NCBI GenBank assembly: GCA_913055735.1
Contig: CAJXKD010000001.1
Span: forward strand, 2,018,281 to 2,082,280
DNA length: 64,000 bases
Direction of reading: 5' to 3'
Source of the DNA: an uncultured Rhodospirillales bacterium
GTDB taxonomy: Bacteria > Pseudomonadota > Alphaproteobacteria > Rhodospirillales > UBA2165
Numbering within the stretch: position 1 is the first letter of the stretch; each line of letters opens with the position of its first letter. The notes under the pieces were generated by a model. It had not been told where the DNA came from, searched no databases, and saw only the letters and a program-made list of their open reading frames with translations. A program made the translations under genes and the position numbers. Shown one piece after another: positions 24,338 through 31,754 of this stretch.

Positions 24338-24632
24338 CTATATGCGGGCATATGTCCCCGGGAGGCGCGCAGTCGCGGCCGTGGAGGGGAGCATAGGCGC
24401 TAACCCTCACTTTTAGCCTACCGGTGGCCATAATCAAATTTTTTTGCCGTATTGGGCGAAATGGCCCGATTCCAAGGGGATAATTCGTGTGCATAGCCTT
24501 GCATTTGAACGGCAAACCACTATAAATCGCTGTCCCCGGCCCGCCGGCCGCAGGCTACCTGTATCCCGAACGCCGGCGATTCGAACCGGGGCCGGCCATG
24601 TCCCTAGGGACACGCATAGCGGTCGGTAAAAT
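24338..24632. other. Intergenic region before tRNA-Val, with a 14-bp palindrome
   Basis: No gene is seen. A perfect palindrome TGTCCCTAGGGACA lies at 24599-24612, 20 bases before the tRNA. There is also an AT-rich patch near 24430-24445. It presumably carries the promoters of the amidohydrolase gene and of tRNA-Val. Confidence 0.5.
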
Positions 24633-24707
<75 letters not shown>

Positions 24708-24834
24708 TTTTTTTCAAAGTTCCCCAACTTTTTCGCACATATCGTGAAGCGGCTGATTTAAGCGCCGATGCGAGGGTCTTGCCGTTTCCGCGAGAGGTCC
24801 AGCACGAACGGCTGGTCCCACAAAATAATTGCGG

Positions 24835-24874
24835 TTGACAGAGGTCAGAAATGTTATGATATAACATATCATAA
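24835..24874 (+). promoter_or_regulatory. Promoter with overlapping Zur-box-like operator
   Basis: A consensus -35 TTGACA lies at 24835-24840. The -10 region is covered by TGTTATGATATAACA (24852-24866), which matches the Zur pattern TGTTAT-N3-ATAACA. A second overlapping perfect repeat, TTATGATAT-AAC-ATATCATAA, spans 24854-24874. Repressor binding would block RNA polymerase. The TonB receptor start is about 60 bases downstream. Confidence 0.65.
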
Positions 24875-24931
24875 TTGATGCGAATGACCTTGGCCGAAAC
24901 AGGCACAAGGCGCGGTTACATGAGGGGGAAA

Positions 24932-26884
24932 ATGTATCGTCAGAATAACGGGCGCAGGCCCGAGCGTGCCCTTTGGATCAGCTTATTTTCCTTTTTTTTG
25001 CTGACCACATCACAAATTCATGCACAGGAACCAATCCAGCTTTCGCCGGTAGTCATAAGCGCAACATCGACCGAGAAGCAGCTCCGCGATGCTCCGGCGA
25101 CCGTTACGGTGATCGGGTATGAGGAACTACAGGAACGTCCGGTTCAGGACCTTTCGGACGCGTTGCGCGGTACGTCCGGCGTTACGATCAACAGCATTGG
25201 GTTGAACCGGCGCGGCATCAGCATTCGCGGCATGCCGGAAGAACACACGCTGATCCTGATTGATGGGAAGCGGATCAATAGGGCCACCAGCGCGATCGCG
25301 CATGCCGACTACGACCTGAACTGGATGCCGGCTGAGGCAATCGAGCGCATTGAAGTAGTGCGTGGGCCAATGTCATCCCTTTACGGGTCGGATTCCTTGG
25401 GCGGCGTTGTCAACATAATCACGCGCAAGGCGACGGATATCTGGAAAGGGAGTATCTCTACCAAGGGCGGGCTGCAACAGGGCACGGGGGGAGAAACCTA
25501 TCAAGCCGGCTCATATGTGGGTGGGCCCATTGTCCCCGGTCGTCTCGGCCTGAGCGTTTATGCCGAAGCGCATGGACGAGATATGACGCGGGATGCCGAA
25601 GACGCCCGTGTGTCGGAATTGGATGCACGCGACTCAAAGATTGGCAGCGCGACGCTCACCTGGACGCCTGATGAACGCCAGCGTGTCGACCTGACCTATG
25701 GATACGGCACCGAGAAGCGTAGCTACGATATTCTAAGTGGCTCGACGCCGTATACGTCGACCGACAATGTCCAGCGCCAACATTTCTCTTTGTCGCATCA
25801 ATCAGATTGGCAGTGGGGTAAATCGACCTTTCGCGCCTACCGTTCGTACCTCTATCGTAAAAACCGGCGGACACAAGGAACGCCAAGCGGACCGCAAAAA
25901 CTAACCGATGACATCGTCGACGGCCATGTCAGCGTGCCTGTCTTGGGCTGGAATCTCGTAACCGCCGGCGGAGAATGGCGTCACGAGCAACTCGAAGATC
26001 CCACGGTAAATGGTTTCGGTGAAGAAGATGCGGAGCATCAGGCGCTATTTCTTCAGGATGAAATCGCCCTCGGAGATAGCTGGTCGTTGCTCCTCGGCAG
26101 CCGGTCCGACCATCACGAAAAGTTCGGTTGGCACCAAAGTCCACGGACCTATCTCGTCTATCACGCGACGGAGGCGTTCACGATCAAGGGCGGTGTTGGG
26201 CAGGGATTCAAGGCGCCCACCCTTAAACAGCTCTCGCCGGGATACTCTGCTTCGGCTGCCGGAGGCCGTTTCACCATTCTCGGTAATCCCGACGTGCAGC
26301 CGGAAATAAATACGATGTATGAGGTGGGGGCCGCATATGACGGGAAGGATTGGTCACTTAGTGGCAGCCTGTTCCAAAACGATCTCGAAGACCTGATTCA
26401 GACCACTTGTATCGCGTCTTGTGGCGTTTTTGGCGCCGAACAGCGCACCTATGAAAACGTCGATAAAGCGCGTATCCGCGGTATCGAGGTCGGGGGTAGG
26501 ACGACGCTTACGGACCAACTCGATCTGGAGGCCAACTACGTCTTTCTACGTACGGAAGATCTTTCTACGGGGCTGGAACTGGAGGAGCGACCCCGACACA
26601 GTGCCAATGTTGCGATGAGCTGGTATCCGACCGATGATCTAACGGTACGGGTTCGAAACGAGTATGTCGGGCGTCAAACCGTTGATCCGTCATCGTCTAC
26701 CCGCGAGGTCTTATCCGGCTACGCGATCTGGTCGATCGATGTCAGCCGTCAGTTGACCGAGAGCGTCGCCTTGAAAGGCGGCATCCAGAATCTCACCAAT
26801 GTGAGATTGTCGGAAAAATCGACAAATTATCCCTACGCCGAAGCGAGCCGCCTCTTCTGGCTCGGCTTGAATTACAGCTTCTAG
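24932..26884 (+). CDS. TonB-dependent outer-membrane receptor
   Basis: 650 residues from ATG 24932 (GAGGGGG in front; in-frame ATGs further up lack it). Signal peptide ends near SQIHA (about residue 32). A TonB box-like PVVISAT follows, then the plug domain (DAPATVTVIGYEELQERP, RRGISIRGMPEEHTLILIDG, VVRGPMSSLYGSDSLGGVVNIIT) and a 22-strand barrel (GQGFKAPTLKQL; terminal Phe in LFWLGLNYSF). It imports a large or scarce ligand across the outer membrane. First gene of the operon with a CobN-like chelatase and ExbB/ExbD-like proteins, so the ligand is probably a metal-tetrapyrrole or metal complex. The Zur-like operator upstream suggests zinc. BtuB/HmuR-like receptors are the closest in style. 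Confidence 0.92.
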   Translation: MYRQNNGRRPERALWISLFSFFLLTTSQIHAQEPIQLSPVVISATSTEKQLRDAPATVTVIGYEELQERPVQDLSDALRGTSGVTINSIGLNRRGISIRGMPEEHTLILIDGKRINRATSAIAHADYDLNWMPAEAIERIEVVRGPMSSLYGSDSLGGVVNIITRKATDIWKGSISTKGGLQQGTGGETYQAGSYVGGPIVPGRLGLSVYAEAHGRDMTRDAEDARVSELDARDSKIGSATLTWTPDERQRVDLTYGYGTEKRSYDILSGSTPYTSTDNVQRQHFSLSHQSDWQWGKSTFRAYRSYLYRKNRRTQGTPSGPQKLTDDIVDGHVSVPVLGWNLVTAGGEWRHEQLEDPTVNGFGEEDAEHQALFLQDEIALGDSWSLLLGSRSDHHEKFGWHQSPRTYLVYHATEAFTIKGGVGQGFKAPTLKQLSPGYSASAAGGRFTILGNPDVQPEINTMYEVGAAYDGKDWSLSGSLFQNDLEDLIQTTCIASCGVFGAEQRTYENVDKARIRGIEVGGRTTLTDQLDLEANYVFLRTEDLSTGLELEERPRHSANVAMSWYPTDDLTVRVRNEYVGRQTVDPSSSTREVLSGYAIWSIDVSRQLTESVALKGGIQNLTNVRLSEKSTNYPYAEASRLFWLGLNYSF

Positions 26885-26886
26885 TC

Positions 26887-29800
26887 ATGACCCGCGTAGT
26901 AGCACTGTGGCTAATATTGGCCACAACGTTGGGGGGGCCTGCGGCGGCTCAAGAAGGTGCCGCTCCCAACGCCTCGGAAACCCCTTCCGGGCAGACTTTC
27001 GTCCGGATCGTAACTAACAGCTTCGTCCTTCCCGGCAAGCTGGCCAAGATCGCGGCGTGGGCCGGTGACGTTGGAATTGTGGCCGACTCCGTAAACGTCG
27101 ACACCGCATCCGGCGCGCCTCAAGAATGGCTTGAGGGCGCGAATCTCGTCATTCTCGATACACCCCGGCCCAACGACCGTGCCATGGTAGAGGCGCGCCT
27201 CGGATCTGTGCTGGAAGATTCGGCCGCACCTTGGATCCGAGTAGGTGGAGGGCCTCCCGGTTTCGAGAGGTTGCCGCCCCGTCACGCGCGGCGGCTGATT
27301 GCCTATTACGCCAATGGCGGCGAGACCAATCTGCGAAACATGCTTTCCTATGTCCGGCACTGGCATCAGGGGCAAACGGTTTCCGAGATTCCGGTACCGG
27401 AGTCGATGCCAAAGAGCGGTTTCTATCATCCGGAAGCGCCAAAAACATTCGACAACATTGCGGCATATTTATCCTGGGGGGCATCCCGCTGGCCCAAAGA
27501 TGCGCCAAGTGTCGCCTTCGCCATTCATTCCAATACTCTCGGCAATATGCAGACCAAGGTGGTCGATGCGCTCGTGGAAGGAAGCGAAGCCCGAGGAATG
27601 GTCCCATTGGTCTTCTGGTTCGAAGCGGCTAAGCCGCGGGCGCTTCACGATGTTTTCGCAGCCTCCAAGCCTGACGTTCTGATCAACCTCCAGCATATGC
27701 AGAACGGCTCCGCGCGCAGTGCCGAGTTCCTTGCCCTGGACATTCCCGTGCTGCAATCGCTCACTTACAGATTGGGTGATCGTGCCGCATGGCGTGCCGC
27801 GACGAGCGGTGTGCCCATGTATATGGTCGCGCCATTCCTCAGTGTTCCGGAAAGTTGGGGCATGAGTGATCCTATCGTCGTCAATGCGATTGAAGACGGT
27901 GAACCGGCACCCCTACCGGAGCAGGTCGGCGCCCTTCTGAACAAGGCGGCAGCGCTTGCGGAACTGCGGCGCACGCCCCCGCCCGAGAAACGTTTGGCGC
28001 TCATGTTCTGGAACTATCCTCCCGGTGAAAAGAACCTCGCCGCGTCGCACCTCAACGTGCCACGCAGCCTCGAACGCCTAACAGCAGCGCTCGCCGCTGC
28101 CGGCTACGAAGTGCCACCCACTAGCGAGGACCGCGTTATCGTGGCTGGGCAGGCCGTGTTAGGTGGTTATTACCGGCCCGAAACGCTCGACAAACTATTG
28201 GCCGACGGGTTGGCTGATACGATCCCGCTTGCACGGTATCGGGCTTGGCTCGACAAGCTGCCCGAGGTGTCTCGTACCCAAATTTTGGAACGTTGGGGGC
28301 TGCCGGACAGCCATTGGGCTCTACGTGAGATCGATGGGGAACTGCGGTTCATCGTCCCGCGTTTGCGCCTCGGCAACCTGGCCGTCATGCCCCAGCCGCC
28401 GCGGGCCGGCCGGCCCGGCGAAGCCTACCACGATTCCAAGGTTCCGCCCGATCATATCTATCTCGCCGCCTATTTGTATTTGCGTGAGACGTACGGTGCT
28501 CAGGCCCTGATTCATCTCGGGACCCACGGCACTCAGGAATGGACACCGGGCAAGGACCGCGGGTTGTGGATCGGGGATTTCCCGTTCCTCGCGGTCGGCG
28601 ACTTGCCCGTCTTCTATCCATATATCCAGGACAATATCAGCGAAGCGATCCAAGCTAAGCGGCGTGGCCGTGCCGTCATCGTCAGCCACCAGACGCCCCC
28701 CTTCGCGCCGGCCGGGCTTTACGATGAGTTGCGGGATCTGCACACACACCTTCACGAATACGGCCAACTGGTGGAAGGGGCGGTGCGTGATCGGACCGCC
28801 GAGCAAATCCGCGCCTTGGCGATTAAGAGCGACCTGCATCGCGACGTCGGTTGGGACGAGGACGCGATGGCGCAGGATTTCGACGGTTTTCTTGCCGATC
28901 TTCACGATCATCTACACGGGATTGCGCACAGCGCCATGCCGCTCGGCCTGCATACTTTTGGCGAGGCGGCCTCACCCGAGCATCGCCTCAGTACGGTGAT
29001 GCAGCAGCTTGGAGAGCCTTATTACCAGCTCACAGATTCCGAGCCGGACGAACTGTTCGTCGACGATTTCCGGACCCTTCGGCAATCGGCGCCTTATCGT
29101 CTGCTTGAGCGGCACCTGCGGACGGATGCTCCATTTGACGAAATAGTAGAGCCGCAATTGCGTAGTCTGCTTGAGCGTGCCGGTGAGTTAGACCGTCACC
29201 TTGCCAACACGGGCGAGATCGAAGCGTTGCTTACGGGCCTGCAGGGCCGCTTCGTCGCTCCCGGAACTGGCGGCGATCCGATCCGCAATCCAGATGTTCC
29301 AAGTGGTCGCAATCTGTATGCGTTTGAGGCCAACAAAATTCCGACCCAAGCAGCCTATGCGGCGGGTGCGGAGGCATTTCAGAAGCTGATCGATACATAC
29401 GGTGCCGAACACGACGGCAAATCGCCGGAGAAGCTTGCCTTCTCTCTGTGGTCTTCGGAGGCTCTCCGTCATCTCGGCATTCTCGAGAGTCAGGTGCTTC
29501 ATGCACTGGGTCTGCGCCCGGTATGGGATAAGGGTGGCCGCGTGAGGGCGTTGGAGGTCATCCCGGTGAGCGAACTGGGCCGGCCCCGGATCGATGTCGT
29601 TCTGCAAGTGACCAGCGTTTACCGCGATCAATTCGACGGTCTCATGCGTCTGCTCGCCGGCGCGATAGACGAAATTGCCCAATTGGATGAACCAGGGAAC
29701 TTCGTTGCCATGAATGCCCGCCGTCTGGCCGGTGAACTTGTCGACCAAGGCATTCCAGAGGCACGTGCCCGGGAATTGGCAAGCCTTCGGCTGTTCAGCA

Positions 29801-30825
29801 ATGAACCCGGCGATTACGGCAGCGGTTTGCCGGACATGACACTCGATTCCACCCATTGGGAATCGGACGCGCCGCTCGCCGAACAGTTCCTGTCCCGGCT
29901 TCAGTATGCTTATGGGGCGCACGACTGGGGAACCCGACTCGAGAACACGAACCTATTTTCTACGCAACTCAAAGGCGTTCAGGCCGCCGTGTTCTCACGT
30001 TCCTCCAAGCTTCACGGTATGCTCTCGACCGATCACCCGTTCGAATTTCTCGGTGGATTGGCCCTGGCGGTCCGGCATTTGGACGGCAAGAGCCCAGCGT
30101 TATATGTCGCCGACCTCAGGGACCGACAAGCGCGTATCACGGGCGCCGCCCGGTTCATCTCCAATGAACTGCGCGCGCGCTATTTGAACCCCCACTGGAT
30201 TACGACGATGCAAGCCGAGGGGTATGCGGGGACCCTTTCTATCCTGAATGTCGTAAACAATGTTTGGGGCTGGCAGGCAACTGCGCCCGAGACGATACGC
30301 GCGGACCAGTGGCAGGCGATCCATGACACGTTCGTGAATGATGTGCGTGAGCTTGGATTGAACGCTTGGTTCGAGGAAAACAATCCGACTGCTCAGGTCC
30401 AGCTTATCGAACGGTTGGTCGAGGCGATCCGCAAGGGCTACTGGGATGCACAGGAACAAACTCGGCGGGAACTCGTAACGCGCTGGCAGGAGCTGGTTCC
30501 CACACAGGATCTAGGAGCGAGCGCCAAGATCACCCGTGCCTTCATCGAACAGACAGCCGCCGGTTTCGGCCTAGGCGCACAATCGGCTGCCACCGACACC
30601 GGTGGTGCCCCAACACCCGGGAGTTCCGACGGCGCCGAAACCGCAAGCGACCCTGCAGAGCAGGTCCGTGGACAAGTTCTGCACTCGGTGGCACCGGCCG
30701 CCGCCAGTGTGTTTCCCTGGCAATTGTGGTTCGGGCTGGCGACGCTGATCGTCTGCCTGCTGGGCGGGGCGATCTGGCAGGCCCATAGCAATCGATCTGT
30801 AACCGGAGTGACAAATTCTTCATGA
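26887..30825 (+). CDS. Periplasmic, membrane-anchored CobN/HmuS-like chelatase
   Basis: 1312 residues of the CobN/BchH/ChlH family (COG1429). The family core is visible in LIHLGTHGTQEWTPGKDRG (about 540-560), with RAGRPGEAYHDSKVPPDH before it and GDLPVFYPYIQDNISEAIQAKRRG after it, plus LSTVMQQLGEPYYQL and FSLWSSEALRHLGI further on. Unlike true CobN it has a signal peptide (1-21, GGPAAA/Q) and a C-terminal membrane helix (about 1277-1297, LWFGLATLIVCLLGGAIW), so the catalytic part lies in the periplasm where CobS/CobT and ATP are absent. This fits HmuS-like dechelatases, which remove metal from imported porphyrin, more than cobalt insertion. Start ATG lies 2 bases after the receptor stop. A low-complexity Ala/Gly/Ser/Asp linker (about 1235-1262) precedes the anchor. 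Confidence 0.85.
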   Translation: MTRVVALWLILATTLGGPAAAQEGAAPNASETPSGQTFVRIVTNSFVLPGKLAKIAAWAGDVGIVADSVNVDTASGAPQEWLEGANLVILDTPRPNDRAMVEARLGSVLEDSAAPWIRVGGGPPGFERLPPRHARRLIAYYANGGETNLRNMLSYVRHWHQGQTVSEIPVPESMPKSGFYHPEAPKTFDNIAAYLSWGASRWPKDAPSVAFAIHSNTLGNMQTKVVDALVEGSEARGMVPLVFWFEAAKPRALHDVFAASKPDVLINLQHMQNGSARSAEFLALDIPVLQSLTYRLGDRAAWRAATSGVPMYMVAPFLSVPESWGMSDPIVVNAIEDGEPAPLPEQVGALLNKAAALAELRRTPPPEKRLALMFWNYPPGEKNLAASHLNVPRSLERLTAALAAAGYEVPPTSEDRVIVAGQAVLGGYYRPETLDKLLADGLADTIPLARYRAWLDKLPEVSRTQILERWGLPDSHWALREIDGELRFIVPRLRLGNLAVMPQPPRAGRPGEAYHDSKVPPDHIYLAAYLYLRETYGAQALIHLGTHGTQEWTPGKDRGLWIGDFPFLAVGDLPVFYPYIQDNISEAIQAKRRGRAVIVSHQTPPFAPAGLYDELRDLHTHLHEYGQLVEGAVRDRTAEQIRALAIKSDLHRDVGWDEDAMAQDFDGFLADLHDHLHGIAHSAMPLGLHTFGEAASPEHRLSTVMQQLGEPYYQLTDSEPDELFVDDFRTLRQSAPYRLLERHLRTDAPFDEIVEPQLRSLLERAGELDRHLANTGEIEALLTGLQGRFVAPGTGGDPIRNPDVPSGRNLYAFEANKIPTQAAYAAGAEAFQKLIDTYGAEHDGKSPEKLAFSLWSSEALRHLGILESQVLHALGLRPVWDKGGRVRALEVIPVSELGRPRIDVVLQVTSVYRDQFDGLMRLLAGAIDEIAQLDEPGNFVAMNARRLAGELVDQGIPEARARELASLRLFSNEPGDYGSGLPDMTLDSTHWESDAPLAEQFLSRLQYAYGAHDWGTRLENTNLFSTQLKGVQAAVFSRSSKLHGMLSTDHPFEFLGGLALAVRHLDGKSPALYVADLRDRQARITGAARFISNELRARYLNPHWITTMQAEGYAGTLSILNVVNNVWGWQATAPETIRADQWQAIHDTFVNDVRELGLNAWFEENNPTAQVQLIERLVEAIRKGYWDAQEQTRRELVTRWQELVPTQDLGASAKITRAFIEQTAAGFGLGAQSAATDTGGAPTPGSSDGAETASDPAEQVRGQVLHSVAPAAASVFPWQLWFGLATLIVCLLGGAIWQAHSNRSVTGVTNSS

Positions 30826-31298
30826 CCGTATTCGAATCCAGCCTTTACGAGTTGGCCCGCCTGTTTCTTATCCCTGTTCTGGTGCTGATTTTGGCATCGC
30901 TTGTCTACGCGTTTTGTGCCTTCGGCAGTTTTGCCATGGAAGCATGGCAGCGCCGACGCGGTTCGTACCGCTCGCGTCTTGCGGTGCATCACGAGCGAAC
31001 GAGCTGCGGTAGTGATGATCTTGAGTTGTGGATACTCGAGCGGTTGGAGTGGTTACGGGTAATTGCGCGGAGCGCACCGATGCTCGGTTTGGTGGCGACA
31101 ATGCTTCCTATGGGGCCGGCGCTTCTCGCGTTGACCCAAAACGACGCTGAGGGTGTCGGGGAAAATCTGGTGGTGGCGTTTTCGGCGGTCGTGCTGGCGT
31201 TGATCAGCGCCAGTATCGCATTTTTCGTTTCGACCGTGCGCCGGCGTTGGTTGCTTCAGGACCTGCGTCTGATCGAGCAGGGCCGGGAATTGGACTGA
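30822..31298 (+). CDS. MotA/TolQ/ExbB-type proton channel protein
   Basis: 158 residues with three membrane helices: one near the N-terminus (ARLFLIPVLVLILASLVYAFCAFG) and two in the C-terminal half (SAPMLGLVATMLPMGPALLAL; LVVAFSAVVLALISASIAFF). APMLGLVATM corresponds to the ExbB signature AP-x-LGL-x-GT. The start overlaps the chelatase stop (ATGA). Together with the next gene it should form a proton-driven pair energising TonB or the chelatase step in this module only. Confidence 0.85.
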   Translation: MTVFESSLYELARLFLIPVLVLILASLVYAFCAFGSFAMEAWQRRRGSYRSRLAVHHERTSCGSDDLELWILERLEWLRVIARSAPMLGLVATMLPMGPALLALTQNDAEGVGENLVVAFSAVVLALISASIAFFVSTVRRRWLLQDLRLIEQGRELD

Positions 31299-31633
31299 TG
31301 CGCTTTCTAGAGCATGACGACGACGATCCCATCCTCTCCGTCGTCAATCTCATTGATTTGTTTCTCGTGGTCATCGCCATGTTGATGGTCGTCATTGTAC
31401 GTAATCCACTGAATCCCTTCGTCAACGACGATGTCATAGTGGTCGAGAAACCGGGACAGTCGGACATGCGGATTACCATCAAGGAAGGAGAGGAACTGAC
31501 CCGGTATGAGGCAAGCGGTGAAATCGGAGAAGGTCAGGGTATCCGCGCCGGGGTGACCTATCGATTGCCCGATGGGCGGCTCGTGTATGTGCCAGAAAGG
31601 CAAGAATTGAGCCCTAGTGATGGAATGCAATAA
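31298..31633 (+). CDS. DUF2149 protein with ExbD-like membrane anchor
   Basis: 111 residues; ATG 31298 shares its A with the preceding TGA stop. A short cytosolic N-terminus is followed by one membrane helix NLIDLFLVVIAMLMVVIV (17-34) and a periplasmic domain (DMRITIKEGEELTRYE; GVTYRLPDGRLVYVPE). The Asp20 in NLIDLFLVV lines up with the proton-carrying Asp of ExbD (PFIDVMLVL). DUF2149 genes are known beside CobN-like genes; an ExbD role is my inference from topology, the Asp and the ExbB-like partner. Confidence 0.75.
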   Translation: MRFLEHDDDDPILSVVNLIDLFLVVIAMLMVVIVRNPLNPFVNDDVIVVEKPGQSDMRITIKEGEELTRYEASGEIGEGQGIRAGVTYRLPDGRLVYVPERQELSPSDGMQ

Positions 31634-31661
31634 GGAGATGTATTAAATCGCTGTTGGAATA

Positions 31662-31683
31662 CGCGCCCATCATTTTTTCCAAA
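31662..31683 (+). repeat. Candidate attR: near copy of the tRNA-Val 3' end
   Basis: CGCGCCCATCA followed by TTTTTTCCAAA, 20 of 22 identical without gaps to 24697-24718. It begins 28 bases after the last gene of the module. An AATCGCTGT just before it also resembles AATCCCTGT of the tRNA T arm. Confidence 0.5.
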
Positions 31684-31718
31684 AATTGAATACCAGAGTC
31701 GTTTCAGGGGTTTATGGT

Positions 31719-31732
31719 TGTGTCGCGACACA
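31719..31732. promoter_or_regulatory. Perfect 14-bp palindrome upstream of the 31755 gene
   Basis: TGTGTCGCGACACA lies 22 bases before the ATG at 31755. It could be an operator for that gene; no regulator gene is adjacent. Confidence 0.4.
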
Positions 31733-31754
31733 CCAATGAGGCCGATCCGTCCCC

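Noticed and set aside
24570..24600. A possible tRNA T-arm remnant (GATTCGAACC) before tRNA-Val
   Set aside because: The flanking bases do not form the 5-bp T stem or an acceptor; a chance match in a GC-rich stretch.
26887..30825. Classical CobN of cobalamin synthesis
   Set aside because: Signal peptide, C-terminal membrane anchor and neighbours (TonB receptor, ExbB/DUF2149) do not fit a cytosolic ATP-dependent cobaltochelatase; no CobS, CobT or other cob genes nearby.
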